NCBI GenBank assembly: GCA_016617855.1
Contig: JAECUM010011111.1
Coordinates: 1-64,000 of the forward strand
Direction of reading: 5' to 3'
Source: Megalonaias nervosa
Lineage: Eukaryota > Mollusca > Bivalvia > Unionida > Unionidae
Length of the DNA stretch: 64,000 bases
Below, in pieces: positions 13,201 to 26,700 of the stretch. Positions within the stretch are counted from its first letter, which is position 1; every line of letters begins with the position of its first letter. The position numbers were made by a program, and so were the translations under genes. A model generated the notes under the pieces. The model was not told the DNA's origin. It made no database searches and saw nothing but the letters and a program-made list of their open reading frames with translations.

Positions 13201-16200
13201 AATCGTTTGTTACTTAAACAAAATTATTGTGTATGCTGTTTCTCCATCAAGTATTTTACCAAATCACAGTAATGCACAGAGAAAAACTTAATCTTCAGTT
13301 GTGGAGAGGATATGTCCCTCCACTTGAACTTATACTAGGGGAAATGGGGAAGTTTTAGTGACCAGTGTTATGCAGATGATGTCACACCAGCCTCCATTCC
13401 CCAGCTGGTTGACTTCGTTCTTTTTGTCCTTGAAAGTAAGAATCTAGTACTGATAACTATAAAGGGATATTCCTCCATGATTTCTGACATGATCACAACA
13501 AAGATCTCTTATAATTTGATCCATCCCGACCATCACTCACTAATCCTGTAATGGCTGTTTTGAACATCTTTTCACTGTACTGCTGAAGCAACTATCAGTT
13601 AAGACGTACTTCTTGATAATTGTGGCTTTGGCATCAAGATTAAATGAGCTCCGTGCTTTGTCTGTGGATCCAAACAACCGACAGTTTTATTCCAAGGGTT
13701 CAGTAATTTTAATGACACAACCGGTTTTAGTGCTAGGAACAGGCTTCCATCTGCTTGCAACCAGAAAATAATTGTATGCTCCCTCTCATCAATTAATACT
13801 TCGAGAGAGGTAAAGCTAACAGACCCAGTATGTACTCTCTGAATTTTTATAATATGCACCATGTCCAGCATAAGTTGGGATGTCCTACCGAAGGATGCAT
13901 TTGTGTCAGGAATGGCATGGTCTGGTGACTGTTTGAGCAGAAACCACAGGACCAATTAGATTCATCAACTCTCTGTTCTGTGAGGCCCTGTCACACAAGA
14001 AAAAAAAGAGGAAAAAGTGGACTGGGCATGCTAATTAACTAATTCCATTATATCTTTTATTGAGAGATTGCATTGACAATGAAGGGCAGTAGAAACAGCT
14101 TGTATTTCATGAGCCAAAATCCTCACCTGACATACCTGATCCTGTCAGAGATCAGAGATCAGAGTATGCTGACTGGATGGCTCCCTTTATCCAGGACAAT
14201 GCCTGTTGTGTTAAGTCCTGTTTCCATGGTTTCATTGGTAGAAAAGCCTCTTGCATCCAAACCAGATGGACTTGCCAATGAAAAACCTTCCTTTGTAGTT
14301 ATTGAGTGTGAGATTCCACAGAATAGTTCCTTGCACATGTATATACCATTATATTTGGATGTGTCAACACTCATTTGGAGAGTTTTTCCCTTAAGAGTAG
14401 AGATTGGATGCTAAGCATTTCCTTCTCCCCTTACCTATTCTCCTGATAATAATGTGGTTGGGTAATGTACTTAACGGAGACAAGACATTTTTATATGCTA
14501 AATTCTTTGTCCAAAAATACTTTCCCAATTACATTACTACAAAAGCCAACCCAACCCTCCCCACAATGCGATGATCCTGTTTTAGACAATGCTTAAGTTA
14601 TTACTGATGATATCCGGTATATGGATTGCCATCTAGTGTGATAAGAGGCGGTAATCTGTAGGAGTTATTTCATTTGTCTATACAAAGTATAAACAGCTAT
14701 ACTTTAAAATTTAGAGTCTATGAGAGGGTTGAATGCAGGAGGTATCAGAAGTAATTCTTAGTGTTAATATGATTCCATAAGTATTTTCAGAGAAACTTAA
14801 TTTACTATTTAAAAAGTTCCTTTCTTTTCTTAAACCCTTCCAGTATATTGAGATCAGTGTCAACCTAATAGATGACATGCAATCAAAATTATGTTGTTGT
14901 TGTTGTTGTTGTTCAACCCAGTGTGTTTACTTGCATCCATTTTGAGATCTATGGCTGTTGAGTGTTTAGTTCTGTAATTTTTTGCTTCGAGTCCATTTAT
15001 GCAATAATTATTGCATGGCAAGATAGGTTAATGACTAGCAGATACATGGAAATGGTGTAAATGACTTGTTTATGAAATTTCAGACAGTTCTCGTTTTTAA
15101 ATAATATATTGTTGTTAAAGTGATGTCAAGAAACTAACTTCAGAAAGTTTATGAAAATATTTAATATGTGTTAAAACCTAAAGACTGAGTTTTAAACCAA
15201 TGTGTGGTTAGGAAAGTTAGACATTATGTGTTACCCATATTCAGTTGTTGGTCAGGTAGTTGGATATTACCCTACAACCTGTGCCAGACAAGGTATGAAA
15301 AATCATGAAAACCTATTAATAGGTAGATCTTGTGGTAAACGATACTGTTGATAAACAAATCCCTTTCAAATCATTTGATATTGGAAAACAATGAATCAAG
15401 TATCAGACTTCATGTATACACCACTGGGTAGTGACGTTCTAGTAGGAAACTGACCAGTCATATTTACACGGTTAGGTATGGGGCAATTTTGCTAGAGTAC
15501 ATAAATGTGAGCATCCTGTGGTAAGGGCATCACCTGTCCCTCCTCTGACTCAGTGAAATCTCCTATGCATGCCGAATGTTTATTGACCAATTTTATTTTG
15601 TCCATTTTCTTACAACTTGCTTCCAGTGTAGTTTACAGTAATACTGGTTGTGATCACACGACTGTGAACTGGATTGGGCAGGGCAAGATGATTTAGTTCC
15701 TAATTTCAAGCACATAGAAAAATTAACATTCCTCTGAGTCTGTTGGCAGGATCAGTTGGCTTCACTGTTTGAAGTTTGATAATATGTATTATACTATGTG
15801 TCAAGGATTTGTGATGTCTGAATGTATGCTTAACCTAGGTGAAATTTGCCCCTTCATTAAAAAAGTCTTAAAATGGTTTTAATGGCTTTAAATCTTTGTG
15901 TTCATAGTGTGTTTCTAATACATTTGAAGTTCTGTAGTGTAATCACTTGTAACTTATTTCTGCGACATAACAGAAAGGGAAGAAAGGCCCTTCTCTTTTT
16001 GACCTTTCTTAGAAAATAAAACGACATACAATTCAACTAAATCTAATCCAACTCTTACTTTAGTTTGATGTGACTTTCATAGCTTTAGCTTTAGATCCAA
16101 AATTTTAAATTTTAGGTAAATTTTCTTAATAGGCTGGTTTAGATGTTATGTCTAGGGGCATAAACTTAAGTAACAAGACAAGATAAACCAAATAATCATT

Positions 16201-19200
16201 CAAGTTTCCAAAATATAAATTTATTTGAATAAAATATCAAATCAAACAAAGTGAAAAAATTAAAAATAACTTACAGTGTATAAATTCCTAGAATATCCTA
16301 AATTGTACTATCAATTTCACACTATTTTGGAATCTTTCCCAAGGTATTGCGAGTGAAGGTTCTAATGAGTTTATACCACTGAAGAATCACTATTCTAAAT
16401 CCAGAAGTTTTTCCTTCAAGGGGTGACCCCATTAAATTGGAATATCACTGAAATCGTTGAAAGTTTCACATAATCCAGTAGTCTTATTTAATGTTCAAGT
16501 CCTTGGATAAATTCACTTAATCCAAAAGGTACTGACTGTTTAAATTCAATGTTTTCCACCCTGCTATTGCAGCGAACAGTATAAATAAATCATGATTTCC
16601 TCTCTCTCTTACAAAGCTGGCTTAACTTAAGAATAATATACGTGGTGCTTGTATTCTCTTATGAAGTCTATATATGTGCACTGAATCAGTATGATCTGAT
16701 TGTCTAAAAAAATTCTTAACAATAAATCATTAGATTTTGAAATAACTCAATAGTCATGTTCTGACCTTCTCAGATTATTGAACCCATCAATAATTAGGGC
16801 ATGCATAAGAGCTCTATGGGAAAAATGCACTTCTAGTATCCTGTGATGTTTTTGTGACCTCCATACTAAATGCATAGCATTCTTAACCAAAATAGTTGTT
16901 GACTTGACCTAGGCAATGGGCCTTGATTTATAAATGAAACTTTACATCTAGTGTACATGTGCATTGTTATAACACAAGCCTGTCACTGATTTGAAGAATT
17001 CACACTATGTCATAAACACAAATGAATTAAATAAAATTATATTATAAATTTAATACATGATACAGACATCAATAACAATAGCAACGTAGAGATGATTGTC
17101 GCTGTTGTACAGTGTGATATTCCACACTATTCAGCATGCATGATTGTGTTTTCCATTGTTGAACAAAGACAGCAAATAGTTTATTTATCACATGACTTTA
17201 CAATTGTTGGGCACACAGAGTGGCATAAACTCTTGATTTCACCATGGCATTCTTTCACATTAATACCATAAATATAAACTGTAACCCATTCACATCCATA
17301 TTGTACAGAAATTTAAGGTAGTGCCTTGGTAGTGCCAATTGGTCTTGATTTATAAATGAAAATTTACATCTAGTGTAACACAAGCCAGCCACTGATTTGA
17401 AGAATTCACACTATGTCATAAACACAAATGAATTAAATAAAATTATATTATAAATTTAATACATGATACAGATATCTGTAACAATAACAAGATAGAGATG
17501 ATGGTTGCTGTTATACAATATGATATTTCTACACTGTTCAGCATGCATGATTGTGTTTTCCATTGATGAACAAAGATGGGGAATAGCTTTATTTATCACA
17601 TGACTTTACAATTGTGGGGCACACAAAGTATCATAAAGTCTGATTTCACCAGGGCATTCTTTCACACTAATAACAATAAATATTAATTGTAACATGTTCA
17701 CATCCATAGTGTACAGAAGTCTAAGGTAGTGCCTTGCAAACATGGCATTTGCACTAATTGACCTCTTTATATAAACATATTATGTAACTTGGTTTCTAGT
17801 CCAGGAGGCTGTTATTGTAATTGTTATATTTGGTCAGCTTATGGGACAGTCTTTTGTCAATGGCCCATCCATCCATTAGCACAAGGGTGGGGTTTCATCA
17901 GATTATTTCTTATACATCTAATAAGTCATCAGTGAAAATGACTAACCCACAGTATGGCCACTATGGTGGCTATCTTGAAAATAGTGTTATTTCTGCTATT
18001 GTATTGCAGCTAATGTGAAAATCTTGTTATTGCTGAAGAATATCAGAGATGGCTTCAGAGATATTCAGTACTTAATATAATAATTTTTGTCATTTAACTT
18101 GTAATTTTCTCAAACTAAAATATTGGGAATGAAAGTAAATTGCCGTCTTTGACTGAAACTCCACAAGTCATGTACTCTTCCTATTGATTGCAAAAGTCAG
18201 AGAATTTTGTTTTGATTTCAATGACATCCAGGAGAGGTGTGAAGATGTTTTCAGGGAGATTAGGTACCGCTATCTGGAAGGAAGGCCAGCGTCATTTCAC
18301 CTAGCTGATGAGGATTTTTCCATAGACAATACTTTTGTTGACCCCAAGCTTAAGGATTTACAAAAGAAGATTGTAGAGCTTGCATCCCAGCAGCAGCATT
18401 GGGGAGAGAGTATTCCAGCAAGATGGCTTATTTTGGAAGAAAGATTAATAAGTCTAAAAGCTAATGACGTCAAGGTAATTTATTTGAATCTATTGTCAAC
18501 ATAGCTTACATGCATTTCTTTTCTAGGATATCAGTATACATGAGGGATAAGTTTCGTAAATTTATTTGAAAGTCTTGTACACAAGTATAGTGCAACTTGG
18601 ATCACTCATCATCTGAAGCTGATTTTCCATTGTACTATTTTATCAAAATAAAACCATATCTCTGTATATTTTATACTATCTTATAATTTGGTTAATGGAT
18701 CTCTTTAATAATCAATGATTGTTTTCCAACACGTCTATATACAATCTTGCCATTATCTTATTATAGTCAGATTTATATCCTTATATTTAAGGATGTAATC
18801 TGGCATAGATTGGTTTTCAAAGGCATACCAGTACATGAAAGGTTATTTTGTGCCGAAGGATTTGATTATATTGTGTTGATGCAGTGGGAGTAAAGTGCCT
18901 TGCACAGGGACACATCATGGCAGTTTATCAGCTATCCTGCACAGGATTCAAACCCAAAACTCTTTTTGCAAGTTCAGACATGCAGTCCACCGAACCACGA
19001 CAGATACTAATCAGAGATGTAGACTTTCAGTTGATTCCTTTGTAATCTTGGGACCATTTGCAGCAAGTAAAGTTTGGAAAGGTTGATACAGCAATATGCT
19101 TTAGAACTTTTCACAATTTTGGATGATATCACTGAAAAGTTGATGAAATGCATGTCTAAATTCCTGGAATATAGATTTGCATTGCACAACACCAACAAAT

Positions 19201-19937
19201 TGTGGAGTACATTATGAACAATTTTGTAAATGGAACATACACTTTGTGTTGTAGAGCACAGTTTTTTACTTCTTCTTTGGTGACATACAATACTTTTATC
19301 CTTTAAATATATAGTTCAATTATTTCCAAACCATTTATTTTCACTTGAAAGTTTAGTATCATGAACATAGGCATGATTGCAATGGAACTTGGAGGTTTCC
19401 CAAAATTTCAAGATTGCCTGCAGTAGAAATACCCACATCTGTCATTCATCAATTCATCCAGGCATCAATTGTATCATCAGAATAAGTAGTAATGGATGTG
19501 TTGTTATTTCATCTAACATTTTATTATTCAGTATTTTGCTATCTGGTGTTATAAAGTTATAATAATGTTAAGTGATAAATTGCAAGAATGGTACTTAAAA
19601 ACAAACTTTGCCTTATTCATAACTTGTTTTGTCCCGTTAAAGTGGAACTTTCAATAGTCAATCAATCATCCCTGTTTTTGTGATTTAAACTCTTATAAAT
19701 GATACATGTACACTGGATTCATCCTCTTCATTACAAAATGAACATAACTGATTTTGCCATCTTTTAATCTTCAGAATTTTGTGTTCAGTATTCTATGAAG
19801 GATTGTAAAATGGATCCACTGTAAATTAGTATCATTAAGAAGTTTTTATGAAGTGAAATATATATCTTTTCAGAATATATATCTTTTTCAATTGATTCTT
19901 CTGACTTAAAACAATTTTTGATGAAACCTTAGTACAT

Positions 19938-19968
<31 letters not shown>

Positions 19969-22900
19969 TGTATGCTGTATCAATTATATATCATGAGATG
20001 TCTAAATTTTTCATTAAAAGAAAACTCGGCAAGCCTCGTTTCCTTTCAATGAAAAATTTATACAGCGTGCGTTCTATCATTGATACAGCGTACATACTAT
20101 ACATATATTTTATTTATATCACATACAAATACATATAATTGCCCTTTGAACAGAGTTAAGATTTACTACAGGCAGCCGTGTATTGACCAAGTGACTAAAC
20201 TCCTCACATCCCGAGTGTGTTCGCCACAAAATGTAGTTCTATGCCTTTTGTGGCTATTCACAATCACCTTTTCATATTAATAAGTTGATTGTTTTCTTTT
20301 CTTAGTTTCTATTTTCTTCACATTAATTAAATCATTATAATGCACACTTATGATTTAAACATGAAAGATAGCTTTAATGTTGAAAGTGGAGCACTAGCAA
20401 GACTTGGTTAGCTACGCCATTCACATGAACACTTAGCCATTCACATTCCGGCGCATGGTAATTTATGTGGAATATACACTAAGCCAAATGATGAACCAAC
20501 AAGAGGTAATTAAAATATTTTAATATATTTACAGCTGATCTAAGTCATTATTCTGCTTTAATAACAGTAGTGCCAATCATAAAACTCTATATCACTGTCT
20601 CTCTCTTTCCCCTTTGTTCGGTTTGACTTTAAAACTAAAACTCTCTCTCTCTCTCTCTCTCCCTTTGGTTGGTTTGACTTTCTCTCTTTCATCCTTTGGT
20701 TGGTTTGACTTTTAACTTTTACCATCATTCATACATTCAGAGACAACCTGGGATGACACAAGCGAAAATCCTCTATGCTATTCTTTTCATAGAATTTTGC
20801 CCGTATCTTGCTATGATGGTCCACAGTGGGGGGGGGGTTGACCTTTGGAAATTTTCATATTTAATTAATACTTTTTTAGAACATTATAATAGGTTTAAGA
20901 AACAACAACAAAACACTAACACATCACAGTATATGTACCACGTAACTGAGAAATTTACCGTATAATGTTTACAGGGTTTACAACATTGTATCATTGATTA
21001 TATAAACACTTTAGATAAATCCCAAGGAAAGTGCACACATATCATTACAATGAACCATATTCTTGCAAGTTACTTGGTGTTAGTTCAGTTTCAAGGGTTT
21101 TATCCAATGCAAAATCTTTTTTTCTCTCCAGATTTATGTGTAGTCTTTTTCCATTATGCATGAGAGGGGAGGCGGGAACAGAAAGTTGAAAGGATTGCGA
21201 TGAACTTGTGTACCATATTTAATTCATTTAGAGAATGGAGATCATTAACACTTTTTATCATTATTTTCATACATCACTAATGCTTAATGTGTGGAAATTC
21301 AACATTGGTCTAGAATCAATAGCACACGGTTGCGCAAATGTTTATATATGCTTATTATTTGCGCCATGGGCGGATCACAATTTGATATATACATATTAAT
21401 AATGTTATTTGACTTACCTGCAGCACTAGAGACGATAGAACATGATATATTATGATATATTACTTCACCGTCTCCAGCTTTTATTTGGCATTTGTGATAC
21501 AGATTACTATTGTTCATGTCGTATTTAGTCAAATGGACACCAGTTGTGTCCATAAATGGAAAACATTTTAGCCAAGTTCATCTATGCTTTGGTGTTGCAC
21601 AAAGTTCACTTCTTGACCTGTTTTTTCATTCTGTATGTTCAGCCCCTTTCAACTGTCATAGATCCTAATCTGATGTTCCAACAATTGTACACTAATGACT
21701 CCCAGATATACAAATATAGTCATGCAATTGAAGGTGATGCTAACATCCCAGTGCTAGACATCACTATAAATTGCCACACTGCATATACCTTTAGTATGCT
21801 TCTAAGTGAAAGTCTTTCATGTCCATGATACTTATAAGAACTTACCATGGTTATATAGAAAGTACAGTAGTAACAATAGCCTTTGGGTTGATGTAAAGAC
21901 AAGTGAAAATTGCCAAAATATTGCGCAAGTATTCCTCCACAAAACAATACACAAACAGAATGTTCAGGTTCTAAATTAGGAAACAAATTATTGCAACAAT
22001 CCTTATTAATATACAAATAATCCTTTTAGTTCCATTTTCCATATATAAGAATGAATCGAAAACATGCCTTCTTTTTATCTTTTATTATCCAGGAAGTATT
22101 TTATTTGTAAATGATGTTTGTTTTCCTTGTCCCATTTAGGTGATTCCATACCATTTTCTAGAAAAGATGAACCAAGAGGGGGATGTCAGGATTGATTCAA
22201 AGGAGGAATTAGATCTGTTTCTGAAATTTCAGCATGATATTGGAAACATCCTGTACTTCAGGTAACATTGGACTAAAGTATCCCCTATTAATTTTGTTGG
22301 AGAATATGACATTAGAGGGGTATGATGAGATGATAGTGAAGATTATCACTTTAGGCAATTATACCAGTAACAGCAAAATATAAAAAGTTTCATAATCATG
22401 CAGGTTGAGTTTCAGTTTTTGGAAACCCACTTTCCACATAAAATGATTATTTTAAATTTTTCTTGCACTCAGTCAAAGAAAGCTTGTCCATATAATTTAA
22501 TTTTAGGGAATTAATAGCACAGATTCTCTGACATATGACCATGGATAGGGTTTTGTAGTTGATAATAACATACAGAACATTTACCTAGAACTACAATTAA
22601 ACATCTGCAAATATTGTTAGCTCAATGAAGACTTCTTTTCACAAATGTTTCCTTTTGAATAGTTTGCAAATACTCTGCTTACGAATGAGCAACAGAAAAT
22701 CACATTGATTTTTAGAGCCCCCAGTTAAATTCCTGCAGGTATCAATACATTACATGACAAGTTGTCAAGTTCCAACTAGCTAATTACAATGATTGTTTTG
22801 TGGACAGCATGCATTTCCACTGGACTTGGATACTACTCATGTTCCAATGGCGTTCATTGAACACTATTGCTATGAGCTGAAGGCATATGATGTCATGTAT

Positions 22901-23708
22901 GCCAGTTGGAAATTTAAAGCAAAAATAAATAAATATTGGTGCAATTTTTGTGAGAATTGTTCCCCTGTTTTGGTGTCTGAAGTGGGGCAAAGTGTCTGAG
23001 TGAAAGGCATATAATCTATTACCAAACAAACAACACTTTAAGAGAAAGATTCCCCCAGGGGAAGACAAAAATAGTATAATAGGATACTAGATCATTTAAT
23101 TTTTTAAATTAGTATGCAGAACAATACCACTTCCATGATTTACAGTATTTTTTAAACCCTGTTCAAGCCAAATCAGCACTTGGGGATCACATTTTTTTAT
23201 AGGAAATACAAATAGAAATGAAAGATCATTTCAGAATGCAGGACAACCTCGCAGTTAAGACCATTGTTGGGACTGAGGAAAAGTAGTCTTTTCTCAGAAT
23301 TTTCTATATCCAGAGGACACATTGTTATGCTTGTTAATGTGGAATGATTGGCCAGTGACGTTTTAAGAAAGCCAAGCTAAGGTTACAGTTAAACAAATAT
23401 AATATAATCCTCCAAATAAAGTATAAAGCACAACCAACAGCTTTGATGAATAGTTCTAAAATATAACCAATAAGCCTTAGTCCAACTTTACTATTATTGT
23501 TATTATTATTATTATTATTAAGAGTCTATTCATGTGGGAAATTAGTTCACAGCAACCTAATGTCCAAGATAAAAAATACTCATCATATTCACATGTCATC
23601 AGAAAGAGGTTTGATCAGATGATTTGACCTTGGCATAACAAATGTGAGTGGTATAACAATGAGATTTTGTTGCATAACTGTGATGTATGTTTTACACATA
23701 ATACAATA

Positions 23709-23755
<47 letters not shown>

Positions 23756-26700
23756 AAACATATCATTTTGCATGATTTAGAGAAAATAAATGTACATTAC
23801 ACATTATGATGCCCAGTGTGAAACATTTACCTGTTGGATGATTACAAAATTTATAGGGGCCCCGAGTGGCCGAGTGGTCTAAAGCGCTCACCGTTCCAGA
23901 TCACTGCCATCTCACCTCTGTCTGCGTGGGTTCGAGTCTCAGGCTCGGCTAACGTGGGTACGTGAGAAAGCCTGCCAGTAGCTTCTCGTGGGTCAGTGGT
24001 TCTTCCCGAAGTTTTCCAGGGTTCTTCCTCCACCATTAATACTGGCCGCCATGTATAGCCTATCTTGTGCTGAAAAATGGCGTTAAACCCTACAACAACA
24101 ACAACAACAACAACAAAATTTATACAAGTTTCATCTGTTTGCAGCTTGTACATAACAGTTTAGTACATGTTGCTTAAGCTCTACAGATGGTACATTAGAT
24201 TCCGTGAAAATTATTTATTTCTTAGGGCCTTGTTTGCGAAATAAATTCATTAAAAGCTTGAAACACATTAAAGAAATAAAGCAAATATTTGAAAAGAAGA
24301 CATATATTCTTATGAATACCCTGGTATTTTTGAAGGGAAATGTGAAGCAGCATTTACAGTGATTGAAAGGTTTTATTCATCTTTAAATACTTCAGTCATG
24401 CCACAGAATGATCACCAATACATTATAGGTGTAATGGAACATTTAAGCATCAAATACTTGAAGATCTTAGACACTTTGACATTGTGTAGTACCATTACAG
24501 ATTCACGATAATTTTTGCAAACACAGTATAGTTTTGATCTGTGTTGTTACAAAACATTACCAGGATTTTGTTATCATGCTGTTTATGAGAAAAGGTGTAT
24601 AATTGGAGGTGCTTAGTAACAGGGAAATGTGTTTATTTGATCAAGAAGAGAATAAGAGGTGACATTAGTATGGCATATCATAGATATTCAAAGTCCAAAT
24701 GAGGAATAAAACTCAAGTACACTAAATACATAACCTCTTATAACTGTCTATGATTGGGCAATGTGTCAACCATTACCAGTTTGTGTTTTGGGGTGGGACA
24801 GTGAACAAAAAGTAAAAGATGTAATCATCTCTGAGACAATATGTACCATTGGTACAATGAAGCCAGATTTAATTTAATACAAACTTTGTTGGGGTTTGGA
24901 CTGAGACAAGGAAATACCAGTCAAGGGGTTATATTATTTTTGTCTCCCAATGAGGTTAACCCCATGACTGGCATTTCCTTGTCTTGGTGCAAACATCAAC
25001 ACAAATTATTTTTCTCACCCAGTTTTTTTCCAGCTCAATTAAAATAACCCTGCACCCTTGCAATTTAGTTAGCAGATTCAAAACACAGTATTCATCAGGT
25101 ACTATTATTGCTTCTCACTCTGCATAAAGGTCATCAGGTTTTATACTATTTTATGAAAATCTGAATAATTATCTAATTAGAATCTAGCTCAGGGTTTCAC
25201 ACTACTGGGAAATTGGGAAAAAGTCAGGAGAAATGATAATTTTTTCCCTACCATGAAACGTCCTTGAATTTTAAAAATATTGATGAAAGTCGGGAAAATC
25301 CTGGGAATTCTCTGCCACCACTTGACGCCCAAAACAGTTACATAATTGAGTCATAACTGAACTGATCCTGAGTTAAATTTATTGAGTTCTGACCAGAATG
25401 GATCGTTTGGGTGCTTGCCATAAACAAATTTATTGAGTCAATCCTAATGTTCAGTGCATTAGATTTGTCTAGTAGATTTTTTTCCACAGATAGCTCGAAT
25501 ATCCATATTTTTCCTTACATGGAAGATATGAAAACCAGTCTTGCATCAGAAGAGGCCAACATGGTGGCGGCAAAGCTTAAATTTAATTTCGCATGCACCT
25601 GACTAGTATAAAAATTCATAAAAAAATAATACATGAGTGAGGTCAAAAGGTCCATATTTTTTGGATAGGTATTATGAAGCACAACATAATCATATTACAC
25701 ACTTGACCTGACAAGTCTACTGGAGTAAAATTTTTATGCACCCCAACCCCTATTGTATATATGCATTTTTCACATCCGAAGGCCATTTTTGACAGCATAT
25801 TTCTCTGGGTGATACTTTTGAAAAACATTTTCTACTAAATAGCATGATGCAATTCAGAATAGTTGTCATCCAGGCCGTTTTTGAGATATTCTACTTGCCT
25901 TGAACCCATGTCTACTGCTATGAGTGGCTAGTTCTACTTTCTAGCCGACTATTGGTATTTCAGTGGCTACATACTGTGCAGTGACTATGGGAGGTGGACA
26001 TGCCTCACATCAGTTTCAAGAACAACACAAGCCGAAAAGGGCAAATTCACAAATATATCCATACTTTAATTATTACACATTAATAGCTCAAAAACTCACA
26101 CCATACCCTTAACTTAAGAAATTTGCCAGAGTCCAATATGCGAAACTGGCTCCTGCCACCTTAGCTGCTTACCAGATGGCCATTGTTAAATTCTTTGTTA
26201 AATTGAGTCATACCTGCATGTAATCGATATGAAAATTATTTATATTTTCTCAGAAATTGAGAGTATTAAAATCCTTATGTCATTAATCTGCTGAAAGACA
26301 CGATAAAACTATGGCATTCATAAAATCTGACCTGTTACTCGGATTTGCATTGCATTGTCTCCCAATGAGGCTAACCCCATGACTGGCATTTCCTTGTCTT
26401 GGTGCAAACATCAACATAGATTATTTTTCTCACCTAATTTTTTTCCAGCTCAATTAAAATAACCCAGCACCCTTGCAATTTAGTTAGCAGATTCAAAAAC
26501 AAAGTATTCATTCATCAGGTACTATTATTGCTTCTCACTCTATATAAAGGTCATCAGGTTTTGTACTATTTTATGAAAATCTGAATAATTATCTAATTAG
26601 AATCTAGCTCAGAGTTTCCACGCTTGCGGGAAATTGGGAAAAAGTCAGGAGAAATGATAATTTTTTTCCCGACAGATAGCTCAAATATCCATATTTTTCC

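Larger units (their letters stand above)
11990..18231 (+). other. Roco intron, 6.2 kb
   Basis: The interval lies between phase 0 exons. It contains degenerate GGTGCC/ACTGGTG simple sequence (12.28-12.41 kb), DIRS relic B, a (GTT)n tract at 14.9 kb, a 420-bp tandem duplication at 16.9-17.7 kb and a GAGCTTATGG-family repeat copy. The stretch 14.5-16.9 kb shows nothing I recognise. Confidence 0.75.
18475..22139 (+). other. Roco intron, 3.7 kb
   Basis: Holds a common SINE-like fragment at 18.85 kb, a foldback element at 19.96 kb, CT-rich minisatellite at 20.6 kb and a non-LTR reverse-transcriptase fragment at 21.5 kb. The rest is unrecognised AT-rich sequence. Confidence 0.75.

Noticed and set aside
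23856..23930. tRNA-Leu/Ser gene
   Set aside because: Boxes A and B are present, but the sequence continues into a SINE body with (CAA)n tail and target duplication, and the T and acceptor stems do not close.
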